DNA of 64,000 nt from an uncultured Saprospirales bacterium (GTDB lineage Bacteria; Bacteroidota; Bacteroidia; Chitinophagales; JADIYW01), in assembly GCA_938008535.1 (NCBI GenBank), contig CALLKF010000006.1, positions 1 through 64,000 of the forward strand, written 5' to 3'. The notes under the pieces were generated by a model. It saw nothing but the letters and a program-made list of their open reading frames with translations, did not search any database and was not told where the DNA came from. This document shows positions 34,140 to 42,764 of the stretch, one piece after another. The position numbers and the translations under genes were made by a program. Within the stretch, counting starts at the first letter, position 1; each line of letters starts with the position of its first letter.

Positions 34140-35987
34140 TTACTCAACAGTAACACTCTTTGCTAAGTTGCGTGGTTGATCTACATCGCAGCCACGAAGC
34201 ACTGCAATATGATACGCTAATAATTGTAGTGGAATTACAGAGAGTATTGGTGTAAATGGTTCGTCAGTTGCAGGAATTTGAATTACAAATTCAGCTAAGT
34301 TGCTAATTTCTGTATCACCTTCTGTAACGATAGCAATCAGTTGTCCTTTCCGTGTTTTTACTTCTTCAATATTTGATAAAACTTTTTCATAGTGTTGTGT
34401 ATGCGGTGCTAAAACGACCACTGGCATATTCTCATCTATCAATGCAATGGGTCCATGTTTCATTTCTGCAGCTGGATAACCTTCTGCATGTATATAAGAA
34501 ATTTCTTTTAATTTAAGCGCGCCTTCAAGTGCTACTGGAAAATTGTAACCACGACCCAGATATAAGAAATTTGAAGCATGTTGAAATGTTTCTGCTATTT
34601 CCTGAATGTATGGATCTGCTTTTAATATTTTTTCAATTTTTTCTGGCAAAGCTTCCAATTCTGTAATGTATTGGTGAAATTTTGATTGCGATAAAGTACC
34701 TTTTATTTCAGCTAATTGCAATGCCATTAATGCTAAAATACTTACTTGTGTTGTAAATGCTTTAGTTGATGCAACGCCAATTTCTGGGCCAGCATGTGTG
34801 TAAGAACCAGCGTCTGTCATGCGAGAAATACTTGATCCAACTACGTTGCAAATTCCATAAGTTAGTGCGCCTTTTGATTTTGCTAATTCTAAAGCAGCAC
34901 GTGTATCAGCAGTTTCACCAGATTGTGAAATGGCAATAATTACATCATTTTCGGTGATGATTGGATTGCGGTATCTAAATTCAGATGCGTATTCTACTTC
35001 TACATTAATGCGTGCTAAATCTTCGATTAAATATTCGCCAATTAAAGCTGAATGCCATGAAGTTCCGCAGGCAACAATGGTAATTTTATTTGCATTTTTA
35101 AAACGTAGTTCATGTTCGCGAACACCACCTAAATTTACCCAAAATTGTTCGCTGTCAATTCTGCCACGAATACTATTTTTAATCGCAATTGGTTGTTCGT
35201 GAATTTCTTTCATCATAAAATGTTCGAAACCACCTTTTTCAATTTCTTCCAATTTTAATTGCAACTCATCGATGTATGGAACATGTGTTTCGTTATCTTT
35301 TATAGATTTTACTTCAAGATTTCCATCACGATGCAAGATTGCCATTTGACCATCTTCTAGATAAGATACTTTTTTGGTATGTTCAATTAATGGTGAACCA
35401 TCAGAAGCCACAAACAATTCATTTTCGCCAAAGCCAACTACTAACGGCGAGCTTAATTTTGCAACAATTAATTTATCTGGATCATTTTTAGAAATAACTA
35501 CAATAGCATACGCACCAATCACTTCACTGAGTGCTAAGCGAACGGCTTCTTCTAAATTTACTGCTGCATTTTTTAAAATATCTTCAATTAAATGCACTAA
35601 AACTTCGGTGTCTGTTTCAGAACGAAAAACATAACCACGTGCTTGCAATTCTGTTTTTAAAGAATAATAATTTTCAATAATTCCGTTGTGAATTACAGCC
35701 AAATCGCTGTTAGAATTAAAATGTGGATGCGCATTTACATCGTTGGCTTCACCGTGAGTTGCCCAACGCGTGTGACCAATACCAATGGTTCCAGAAATAT
35801 CTTGTCCAATGGTTTCGTCTTCTAAAGCTTTAACTTTCCCTTTCTTCTTGTAAATATTAAGCTTATTCGTACTGCTTAAAAGTGCAATTCCTGCACTATC
35901 ATATCCACGATATTCTAAACGTTTAAGACCGTTGATAATAATTGGAAAGGCATCTTTTTTGCCAATGTATCCTACAATTCCGCACAT
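34140..35987 (-). CDS. glmS: Glutamine-fructose-6-phosphate aminotransferase (isomerizing)
   Basis: 615 residues, normal. It makes glucosamine 6-phosphate for peptidoglycan and glycan synthesis. The N-terminal glutaminase domain starts MCGIVGYIGKK with the catalytic Cys as residue 2, and GHTRWATHGE marks the glutamine site. Two SIS isomerase domains follow; the first has CGTSWHSALIGEYLIED and SQSGETADTRAALE, the second GRGYNFPVALEGALKLKE. The C-terminus DQPRNLAKSVTVE is canonical. No glmS ribozyme is visible upstream. It is the last of three genes (glycogen synthase-like, DUF4270, glmS) on this strand. Confidence 0.98.
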   Translation of the reverse strand: MCGIVGYIGKKDAFPIIINGLKRLEYRGYDSAGIALLSSTNKLNIYKKKGKVKALEDETIGQDISGTIGIGHTRWATHGEANDVNAHPHFNSNSDLAVIHNGIIENYYSLKTELQARGYVFRSETDTEVLVHLIEDILKNAAVNLEEAVRLALSEVIGAYAIVVISKNDPDKLIVAKLSSPLVVGFGENELFVASDGSPLIEHTKKVSYLEDGQMAILHRDGNLEVKSIKDNETHVPYIDELQLKLEEIEKGGFEHFMMKEIHEQPIAIKNSIRGRIDSEQFWVNLGGVREHELRFKNANKITIVACGTSWHSALIGEYLIEDLARINVEVEYASEFRYRNPIITENDVIIAISQSGETADTRAALELAKSKGALTYGICNVVGSSISRMTDAGSYTHAGPEIGVASTKAFTTQVSILALMALQLAEIKGTLSQSKFHQYITELEALPEKIEKILKADPYIQEIAETFQHASNFLYLGRGYNFPVALEGALKLKEISYIHAEGYPAAEMKHGPIALIDENMPVVVLAPHTQHYEKVLSNIEEVKTRKGQLIAIVTEGDTEISNLAEFVIQIPATDEPFTPILSVIPLQLLAYHIAVLRGCDVDQPRNLAKSVTVE

Positions 35988-36056
35988 AAATATAAAAATT
36001 AGTGTAAAGTCACTTCATAGTCATTCTAAAAATAATAAAAATTTTTCTAAAAACTA

Positions 36057-37448
36057 TTACTTCAACAAAGTATAAATAATATTAAGTTTCATTTTAAAGC
36101 GTGGATCAGAATAATTAGAACCTGCCAGAACTAATCGAGCTGGAGAATAGTTAAAAAATAATGCTGAGCTGCCTAAAGTATTAACGCTTCCATCAATTCC
36201 TGCATAGCCATAATTTGCTATATAAAGGTCTGTATTTGCCTCTTTCCCAGATGCTATATTTTGTATGTACTTTGAAAGGTTAAATGAATATCTTAAAAGC
36301 TTATTTCCAGATACATCTGCAGCAACTGAATCAGCATACGAGTAACCTTCTTTGTAATCATTATTAAATGTTGAGATTGCTTCTAGATTTCCACTTGTAT
36401 TTCTTTTTAATAATAATAGTGCAAATGGTGCAAATAAGGTGTTCTGACTATTATTTTGTATTTGAGTTACCGATAATATTGCTTTATTTACCGCTACTTT
36501 GCCTAAATTACTGATAGTTGGAAGCGTAATTTTCACCAATGAAGCACCTTGTCCTAAAAGGTAGTTTACAGAATCGGAAACCAAGCCAGAACTAACAATA
36601 CTTTGTATTGCTGGTGATAGTGTATTGCTGAAGAAATTGATGCCATTTTGACGGCTAGTAAGTTGACCATTAACTGCAACGGATTCGGATGTTTTTAATC
36701 GCATAATACGTTGAGTATTTTTCTTGTCTTTATAAAAAATATAAACACCAGAATATACGCTAGATAAATCCATTTCAGCCATTGCATTTCCATTATTATT
36801 TGAATTTTCAACTAAAATTCCTGGCAAATAATTTTTAAAATAAATAGAATCACGTAACTGGATGGCATCTTTACTTAAAAGATCTGTAGCAAATGAGTTT
36901 GGTAAAACCGCACGAAAAATACCTGCTGTTCCGATTGTATCCGTAGTATAGAGTCCAACTTTTTGAGAAGGTGAAAATTTATAATTTGAAACTGAAGCTA
37001 ATAATGTTGTTGGTGTAAAAGATGAATTATTTGAATAATAAGCAGTGTTTTCATCAATTTTAGTTGAAATAGTGCTTATGTTAAAATCTTGTCCAATAGT
37101 TGAATCACCAAAAATTGTGTTGTATTTAATAAACAAGACAACTGAATCTACATTATAAGGTTTTAACGTATCGTCTAAAATAACATCACCTCTATCTAAT
37201 TCTATAGCGAAACTCGATTTTTGAAAACCAAAAATCGGATCGTTAATTACACCAAGGTATACTTTCGATAATTTGTCTGAACGCAGTGCACCATCAGCAA
37301 CTGTTTTCGTGTAAAGCGTAAATGTGTCGGTGTTTTTTGCAGATAGCAAATCGTTACCTGGTAATAAATCAGCACCAATTCCTGTTTCTTTTTTACATGC
37401 GCCAGCGAAAACAACTAAAAGTGTAAGTATAAAATAAAATTTCCTCAT
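36057..37448 (-). CDS. DUF4270 lipoprotein
   Basis: 463 residues with a lipoprotein signal (ILTLLVVFAGACKK, Cys near 18). Typical DUF4270 features are ETGIGADLLPGNDLL right after the lipobox, YLGVINDPIFGFQKSSFAIEL, and repeated beta-strand motifs up to the end. This family is widespread in Bacteroidota next to glycogen-synthase-like and glmS genes. The role is unknown; location on the envelope and the glycan-precursor neighbour suggest a cell-surface function. It follows the glycogen synthase gene by 32 bases, so they may share a transcript. Confidence 0.85.
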   Translation of the reverse strand: MRKFYFILTLLVVFAGACKKETGIGADLLPGNDLLSAKNTDTFTLYTKTVADGALRSDKLSKVYLGVINDPIFGFQKSSFAIELDRGDVILDDTLKPYNVDSVVLFIKYNTIFGDSTIGQDFNISTISTKIDENTAYYSNNSSFTPTTLLASVSNYKFSPSQKVGLYTTDTIGTAGIFRAVLPNSFATDLLSKDAIQLRDSIYFKNYLPGILVENSNNNGNAMAEMDLSSVYSGVYIFYKDKKNTQRIMRLKTSESVAVNGQLTSRQNGINFFSNTLSPAIQSIVSSGLVSDSVNYLLGQGASLVKITLPTISNLGKVAVNKAILSVTQIQNNSQNTLFAPFALLLLKRNTSGNLEAISTFNNDYKEGYSYADSVAADVSGNKLLRYSFNLSKYIQNIASGKEANTDLYIANYGYAGIDGSVNTLGSSALFFNYSPARLVLAGSNYSDPRFKMKLNIIYTLLK

Positions 37449-37480
37449 CTGTAAATTAATGTATGCTAGTTTAAACGATG

Positions 37481-38290
37481 TTATGATAAAAGTGTTTTAT
37501 AAAAATCAAGATATTTTTCTAATAAATTATCGGAATCTTGGTGTGCTAAAAAAGGTTTTTTACCAATTGCTTTCTTTATTGCAGGCATATCTGTAATGGT
37601 TTCAGAACCTTGAATAACTGCATCAGCAAACTGAACACCAGCCAAAGTAAGTGCGTCATTGGTTAACTCCTTAAAGGCTGCTAAATCTTTTTCAACAATA
37701 TCATCACCAATTAGTGCTTTTTTTACGAAATTTTTATTCAATTTCTCCGTAAATTCTTTCTCGTAAATGCTGTAAATCATTTTTGTATTAGAGAAAACTG
37801 GATCTTTTGCAAACTGTGTTCTCATATACACTGGAATTAAACTCGTCATCCAGCCATGGCAATGTATAATATTTGGATGCCAGCCAAATTTCTTAACAGT
37901 TTCTAATGTTGCTTTGCAGAAAAACACCATTCTGTCTACATTATCTTCAAAGAATTTTTCATCATCGTCTCTAAAAACGGTTTTTCGTTTAAAAAACTCG
38001 TCATTATCTAAAAAATATACCTGAATACGTGCTCCAGGCAACGAAGCAACTTTGATTATTAAAGGATAGTCGTCGTCATCAATAATAATATTGATACCTG
38101 AAAGACGAACTACCTCATGTAAACGGTTTCTACGTTCATTAATAATACCAAAACGTGGCATCAATACTCGAACCTCAATTCCACTGTCGTTTATAAATGG
38201 TGCTAGTCTTTTTACAATATTTCCTGCCTCAGAAATCACCAAATATGGATCCATTTCTTGAGTAACATATAACAATTTTTTCTTTTCCAT
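37481..38290 (-). CDS. Half-length glycogen/starch synthase-like protein (GT5 N-terminal domain)
   Basis: 269 residues. It contains only the N-terminal Rossmann half of a GT5 glycogen synthase: the LLYVTQEMDPYL opening, EVRVLMPRFGIINERRNR, FCKATLETVKKFGWHPNIIHCHGWMT with the CHGW signature, then helices. The C-terminal GT-B half that carries nucleotide-sugar contacts is absent. The KxGGL ADP-glucose motif near the N-terminus is replaced by SEAGN. It is therefore unlikely to be a normal synthase and may be a binding or regulatory protein. Similar short proteins are common in Bacteroidota beside DUF4270 and glmS. Confidence 0.8.
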   Translation of the reverse strand: MEKKKLLYVTQEMDPYLVISEAGNIVKRLAPFINDSGIEVRVLMPRFGIINERRNRLHEVVRLSGINIIIDDDDYPLIIKVASLPGARIQVYFLDNDEFFKRKTVFRDDDEKFFEDNVDRMVFFCKATLETVKKFGWHPNIIHCHGWMTSLIPVYMRTQFAKDPVFSNTKMIYSIYEKEFTEKLNKNFVKKALIGDDIVEKDLAAFKELTNDALTLAGVQFADAVIQGSETITDMPAIKKAIGKKPFLAHQDSDNLLEKYLDFYKTLLS

Positions 38291-38336
38291 GCGCCGCTTT
38301 TTCTAAATTATTTAAAAATTATGCTTAATTAGTGTG

Positions 38337-38344
38337 CAAAGGTA
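38337..38344 (-). promoter_or_regulatory. -7 element TACCTTTG for the glycogen-synthase-like gene
   Basis: Exact TAnnTTTG match read on the minus strand, about 46 bases upstream of the start at 38290. The same GCAAAGGTACG core occurs before the aconitase gene. Confidence 0.5.
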
Positions 38345-38492
38345 CGCATTTAAAGTGGTATAATTGTTTTCGAAATAGACATAAAATGAGATTTTAAGTA
38401 TTCTTTACACTTGCTTTAATGTTTGTTTAAATGATGCTTACACTTACTTTTAATAAATAAATCAGAGTTTAAAAAATGTAAAATTAACGGAA

Positions 38493-39371
38493 ATGAAAAT
38501 TTTTCAAACAGTGCTTGATTTGCAAAAATATTTACTAGAAATCAATCAGTTGCATAATAAGAAAATAGGATTTGTGCCAACAATGGGTGCCTTGCATCAA
38601 GGTCATCTTTCTCTGATTGAGCAATCTAAACAACATACCGATTTTACGATTTGCAGCATATTTGTAAATCCTACGCAGTTTAATGATAAAAAAGACTACG
38701 ATAAATATCCAATTCAGATTGATAAAGATCTGGAAATGTTGCTGGCTGCCAATTGCGATATTGCATTTTTACCAACTGTAGAACAGGTTTATCCAACTGG
38801 AACGCTTGATAAAATTAATATTGATTTGGGGTTTGTTGGAAAAACATTAGATGCAGAACATCGTCCAGGCCATTTTGAAGGTGTGCTGCAAGTGGTGAAG
38901 CGTTTGTTGGATATTGTGCAGCCAGACGTGCTTTTTCTTGGACAAAAAGATTATCAGCAATGCATGGTGTTGACACGTTTGGTAGAGCATTTTCAATTAC
39001 CAGTTGAAGTGAAGATTTGCGAAACATTACGCGAAAACGATGGTTTAGCAATGAGTTCGCGTAATGCTCGATTAAACGAAGATGACAGAAAAATTGCCGT
39101 AAAATTATCACAAGCATTATTTTATATAAAAGAAAATATTTCCAAAATTCCGATTCAACAATTAATTGATGAACAAATTAATTTTATACAAGAAGATGAT
39201 TTGATTAAGGTAGAATATTTGGTGATTGTAAACGGAAAAACATTAGAACCGATTACAGAATATGATGCTCAAATGCCAACTACAACGCTTGTAGCAACTA
39301 AAGTTGGCGAAGTAAGGTTGATTGATAATGTTATAGTTAGTCGTGAGTCAAAAGTTGTTAGTCATGATTAA
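38493..39371 (+). CDS. panC: Pantoate-beta-alanine ligase
   Basis: 292 residues. It joins pantoate and beta-alanine using ATP to give pantothenate, the coenzyme A precursor. The nucleotidyltransferase HxGH motif is in FVPTMGALHQGHLSLI. Other conserved blocks are FVNPTQFNDKKDYDKYP, GQKDYQQCMVLTRLV and LAMSSRNARLNEDDR. The last dozen residues (VSRESKVVSHD) come from a dispersed repeat and extend beyond the usual end. The panD gene follows, with its own promoter. panB is not in the window. Confidence 0.96.
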   Translation: MKIFQTVLDLQKYLLEINQLHNKKIGFVPTMGALHQGHLSLIEQSKQHTDFTICSIFVNPTQFNDKKDYDKYPIQIDKDLEMLLAANCDIAFLPTVEQVYPTGTLDKINIDLGFVGKTLDAEHRPGHFEGVLQVVKRLLDIVQPDVLFLGQKDYQQCMVLTRLVEHFQLPVEVKICETLRENDGLAMSSRNARLNEDDRKIAVKLSQALFYIKENISKIPIQQLIDEQINFIQEDDLIKVEYLVIVNGKTLEPITEYDAQMPTTTLVATKVGEVRLIDNVIVSRESKVVSHD

Positions 39372-39372
39372 A
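39340..39372. repeat. Dispersed repeat forming the panC C-terminal tail
   Basis: TAGTCGTGAGTC at 39347-39358 is the exact reverse complement of GACTCACGACTA at 43979-43990, beside tRNA-Ser. The surrounding GTTAGTCRTGA units are similar at both sites. Confidence 0.6.
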
Positions 39373-39420
39373 AAGATAAAACGTCAATTATCAATCAACT
39401 AATTCTTAATCCTTCGATAA

Positions 39421-39450
39421 TTTGTTAATTCAGATAAATATATACCTTTA
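39421..39450 (+). promoter_or_regulatory. Promoter of panD
   Basis: TTTG (39421-39424), 18-base spacer and TACCTTTA (39443-39450), close to the Bacteroidota -33/-7 consensus. ATG follows at 39468. Confidence 0.6.
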
Positions 39451-39467
39451 CAACCAAAATTAAATAC

Positions 39468-39821
39468 ATGTTCGTACACGTTTTTAGAGCAAAACTGCAC
39501 AGAGTAGTAGTTACAGAAGCCAATTTAAATTACATGGGTAGCATCACAGTAGATGAAAATTTATTGGATGCTTCAGGCATTTTTCCGAATGAGAAAGTGC
39601 AAATTGTAAACATCAACAATGGAGAACGATTTGAAACCTATGTAATAAAAGGTGAACGAGGTTCGGGACAAATTTGCCTAAATGGACCAGCGGCACGTAA
39701 GGTACAACTTGGCGACAAACTCATCGTAATTGCTTATGGAATGATGACGTTAGATGAAGCCAAAGATTTTACGCCAACAGCAATTTATGTAGATGAAAAC
39801 AATCAGCAAGTAAAACATTAA
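39468..39821 (+). CDS. panD: Aspartate 1-decarboxylase precursor
   Basis: 117 residues. It makes beta-alanine for PanC. The pro-enzyme cuts itself between Gly24 and Ser25 ([10 protein letters not shown]), giving the pyruvoyl group. Tyr in [11 protein letters not shown] and the [20 protein letters not shown] block are characteristic. It follows panC by about 95 bases and has its own promoter. The overlap-free start at ATG 39468 fits the family length exactly. Confidence 0.97.
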   Translation: MFVHVFRAKLHRVVVTEANLNYMGSITVDENLLDASGIFPNEKVQIVNINNGERFETYVIKGERGSGQICLNGPAARKVQLGDKLIVIAYGMMTLDEAKDFTPTAIYVDENNQQVKH

Positions 39822-39837
39822 TGGTACTTTCGTTTGT

Positions 39838-40857
39838 ATGAATAATATTAAAACAGTCATAAAAATTTTATTTTCCCTTGGTTTAGGTATTGGTTTAATT
39901 ATTTGGTTTTGGGATTCAATGTCTGAATCAGACAAAGCTGAAACTATCAATGCATTCAAAAGAGCCAACTATTTTTGGGTAATTTTAGCACCTTTAATTG
40001 GTTTCATTGGAAACTTTATTCGCACACAACGTTGGCGATTAATGCTTCGTCCATTAGGTTATAATCCAAATTATTGGAATACATTTCACTGTGTTATGGT
40101 GATGTATTTTTTCAACTTATTTGTACCACGTTTAGGTGAAGTTACACGATGTAGTTTTTTAGCGCAATACGAAAAAGTTCCAATTGAAAAATCATTAGGC
40201 ACCATGGTTACTGAACGTTTGATTGATGTACTATGTTTAGGTGTAGTTTTTTTATTGATTATTTTATTTCTAGGAAAAGAAAATTACGATTCGTTAAGTA
40301 CTAATTTTTCCTTACTAACCAAAGGATTTGGTGGAGGCACTTTTACAATGATTTTAAAATATTCAATTCCAGTTTTATTCATACTTGGCATTGCAGCTTT
40401 TTCAATTTATTACATTCAAAAAAATGGCTTTGATAAACTAGTTGAATTGATAAGAAATAAAATAAAAGATTTGTTGACATCGATCATTTCAGTTAAAGAT
40501 ATTAAAGAAAAACCTCAGTTTATTTTATTAACTATCAGTATGTGGGTTTCATATTTAGTAATGTTTTACATTAATTATTTGGCATTGCCAGAAACCAATC
40601 ATTTGCCATTTATTTCTGCGTTAGTATGTTTGCTTTTTGGCTCATTTGCTGTAATAATAACACCTGGTGGAATCGGTGTTTTTCCGATAATTATACAAAT
40701 GGTATTAGTTTCTTTTAAAGTAAATCCAAGTATTGCATTAGCCATTGGAATGATTGCTTGGTCTGTACAAACATTAGGTGTTTTAATTGGTGGTATGCTA
40801 TCGTTAATCTTATTGAATGTAATCAATAAAAAGCAAAATGCTGTAGTTGTTGAATAA
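39838..40857 (+). CDS. Flippase-like LPG-synthase-type transmembrane domain protein (UPF0104)
   Basis: 339 residues, about eight membrane helices. It has the blocks NFIRTQRWRLMLRPLG, YFFNLFVPRLGEVTRC and LGTMVTERLIDVLCLG, and ends with GSFAVIITPGGIGVFPIIIQ, all typical of the lysylphosphatidylglycerol synthase membrane domain family (AglD/UPF0104) without the catalytic aminoacyl domain. It is thought to move or flip lipids. It follows panD by 16 bases and overlaps the nucleotidyltransferase gene by 11 bases. Substrate unknown. Confidence 0.82.
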   Translation: MNNIKTVIKILFSLGLGIGLIIWFWDSMSESDKAETINAFKRANYFWVILAPLIGFIGNFIRTQRWRLMLRPLGYNPNYWNTFHCVMVMYFFNLFVPRLGEVTRCSFLAQYEKVPIEKSLGTMVTERLIDVLCLGVVFLLIILFLGKENYDSLSTNFSLLTKGFGGGTFTMILKYSIPVLFILGIAAFSIYYIQKNGFDKLVELIRNKIKDLLTSIISVKDIKEKPQFILLTISMWVSYLVMFYINYLALPETNHLPFISALVCLLFGSFAVIITPGGIGVFPIIIQMVLVSFKVNPSIALAIGMIAWSVQTLGVLIGGMLSLILLNVINKKQNAVVVE

Positions 40858-41299
40858 TTCATCTAAAATAATTTTTGATTTAGAAACTTTTCTTACTTCT
40901 TTTGAAAGAAAAAATAAAATTATTGTCTTTACAAATGGTTGTTTTGATTTGTTGCACAAAGGTCATTTGCATGTATTAAACGAAGCAAAAAAACACGGCG
41001 ATATTTTAATAGTTGCAGTAAACAATGATGCTTCCGTAAAAAAACTAAAAGGTGAAACGAGACCAATTGAAAATTTGGAAACTCGATTAAAAAATCTTTC
41101 AAAATTAGATACGATTGATTTCCTAATTTCTTTCTCAGAAGAAACACCAATTCGATTAATTGAAAAAATAAAACCAACTATTTTAATAAAAGGTAGCGAT
41201 TATAAAAAAGAAAATGTTGTTGGAAAAGAATTTGCACAACAAGTTGTTATTGTTTCGTTGTTAGAAGGTTTTTCTACTACTAATCAAATCAACAAGTAA
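40847..41299 (+). CDS. Cytidylyl/adenylyltransferase, RfaE2/HldE-type
   Basis: 150 residues. FTNGCFDLLHKGHLHVLNEAKKHG carries the HxGH signature of nucleotidyltransferases, and PTILIKGSDYKKENVVG is the substrate region. This matches the D-glycero-beta-D-manno-heptose 1-phosphate adenylyltransferase domain. Glycerol-3-phosphate cytidylyltransferase is a less likely alternative. No ATG exists near the start, so TTG at 40847 or 40850 must be used, overlapping the flippase gene's end by 11 bases. The kinase half of HldE is not present, as usual in Bacteroidota. Role: ADP-heptose supply for LPS. Confidence 0.85.
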   Translation: MLNNSSKIIFDLETFLTSFERKNKIIVFTNGCFDLLHKGHLHVLNEAKKHGDILIVAVNNDASVKKLKGETRPIENLETRLKNLSKLDTIDFLISFSEETPIRLIEKIKPTILIKGSDYKKENVVGKEFAQQVVIVSLLEGFSTTNQINK

Positions 41300-41310
41300 A
41301 ACTATTTAAA

Positions 41311-42600
41311 TTATTCAAATACAACAACGCCAATCCCTTCTGTTGAAGATGGCCAACTTGGTGTGCGCAAAATTCGTCCGTTAAAATTATACGTATTGGT
41401 TTGATTTAAAACAACTGGAAAATAAAAATCTATACCTTTTAACGATTGAAAACTATTAAACAATGCGATAGAAGTTGTATCAGAGTTTCTGTTGTTGTTT
41501 GAATCATATAAAAACATGGCTACCGTATTTAATTCTGGAGCAGTAAAAGTATTTGAATTTAATGAAATACCATTAACAGACAAATTGTCTCTGCCTAACC
41601 AAAGAGCTTTAGATGCACTGTAAAAAATTCCAATTGCTTTTGAACTGGAAACAGTAATTACATTACTTAAAACCAAATTAAATATACTATTTGATTGTGG
41701 ATATAATCTTAAGTAAACAAGATGGTCTGAGTGTTTAAATGGCTCTCTGTAATAATGCAATGCACGATCTCCAGGTTTGCCTGTAGATACTTTAAATTCA
41801 TAGTATGATGAAGGATTTACCTTCATCGGACCCCAAGTATTGTCTGCATTTGCAATAAATGTTTTTATAGGTGATGTTGTTTTTCTGAAACCAGTTAAAG
41901 GATCTACTTCATACACTTCTACTTTTGAGCCAGCACCACTATTATTTTCTACAAAAGAAACTACCTTGCCTGATATTTCAGGATTACCTTCATTTGTTAC
42001 TTCTAGTTGATTTGGTAAATTTCCAGTAATTAATTTATAAATTTCAGTAAAGGTTTCATTACATGCTGCAATTTCATTATGGTCTTTGTTTTGTATAATT
42101 ACATTCTTTGCACGAACAATTGAGTCTCCATTTGTTACAACATAATCGGTATTTGGCCAAATATTTAAAGTTGGAAGTGTTGATGTTGGAAATCCATTTC
42201 TATTTGTAATATATGGTGCTATCAAAGAAACTGTTGCAATTTGTTTTACATACTCGCTGTTTTTACAGAAATTGAAAGACAAGCCACCGCCTAATGAATG
42301 ACCTACTAAATGTACTTTTGATTGACCAGTTTGCACCAATATATTTTCAATAAATTCATTAAGTGGAGCAATATTTGTAGTTTGTCCACCAATAGTATTC
42401 CAATCGTACGTAAATATCATATTAGCTGGATAGCCATTTGATGTAAACCTTTTTGCAATCCATTCATAAGAATCACCACTTCCAAGCAATCCATGAACAA
42501 AAACTATAGGGACAAAGTCTTGGTTTTTATTTGATTCTTTTTTACAAGAAAAAATAAAAAAAATAGAAATAATTGTTAGGATTGTATTCTTAATTTTCAT
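41311..42600 (-). CDS. Alpha/beta-hydrolase lipase-like lipoprotein
   Basis: 429 residues. Lipoprotein signal (IISIFFIFSCKK, Cys near 19). VPIVFVHGLLGSGDSYEW is the oxyanion strand and HLVGHSLGGGLSFNF holds the nucleophilic Ser (GHSLG), as in bacterial triacylglycerol lipases. The second half (from about 200) is beta-rich with GKVVSFVENNSGAGSKVEVYEVDP, like the C-terminal domain of some Bacteroidota esterases. Surface exposure is likely. Specific substrate (lipid or ester) unknown. Confidence 0.85.
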   Translation of the reverse strand: MKIKNTILTIISIFFIFSCKKESNKNQDFVPIVFVHGLLGSGDSYEWIAKRFTSNGYPANMIFTYDWNTIGGQTTNIAPLNEFIENILVQTGQSKVHLVGHSLGGGLSFNFCKNSEYVKQIATVSLIAPYITNRNGFPTSTLPTLNIWPNTDYVVTNGDSIVRAKNVIIQNKDHNEIAACNETFTEIYKLITGNLPNQLEVTNEGNPEISGKVVSFVENNSGAGSKVEVYEVDPLTGFRKTTSPIKTFIANADNTWGPMKVNPSSYYEFKVSTGKPGDRALHYYREPFKHSDHLVYLRLYPQSNSIFNLVLSNVITVSSSKAIGIFYSASKALWLGRDNLSVNGISLNSNTFTAPELNTVAMFLYDSNNNRNSDTTSIALFNSFQSLKGIDFYFPVVLNQTNTYNFNGRILRTPSWPSSTEGIGVVVFE

Positions 42601-42735
42601 AAAGTATTTATAAACTACAAAAGTAATTCAAAAAAGTTGTAAAAACAGATGGTGTTTTTTGTAAATAAACGTAATATTTTAGAATAAATTCTAACAGTAA
42701 TGACACAATTGCTGTTAAGTATAAACTTAAAATCG

Positions 42736-42743
42736 TATTTTCG
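42736..42743 (+). promoter_or_regulatory. -7-like element TATTTTCG for the acyl-CoA dehydrogenase gene
   Basis: Near match to TAnnTTTG, 21 bases before the ATG at 42765. The same TATTTTCGCA string precedes tyrS at 63511. Confidence 0.45.
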
Positions 42744-42764
42744 CATTCTCAAAAAATTACAAAA

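Noticed and set aside
35988..36056. glmS ribozyme upstream of glmS
   Set aside because: The 69 bases upstream are AT-rich with no pseudoknot-like or GC-rich core.
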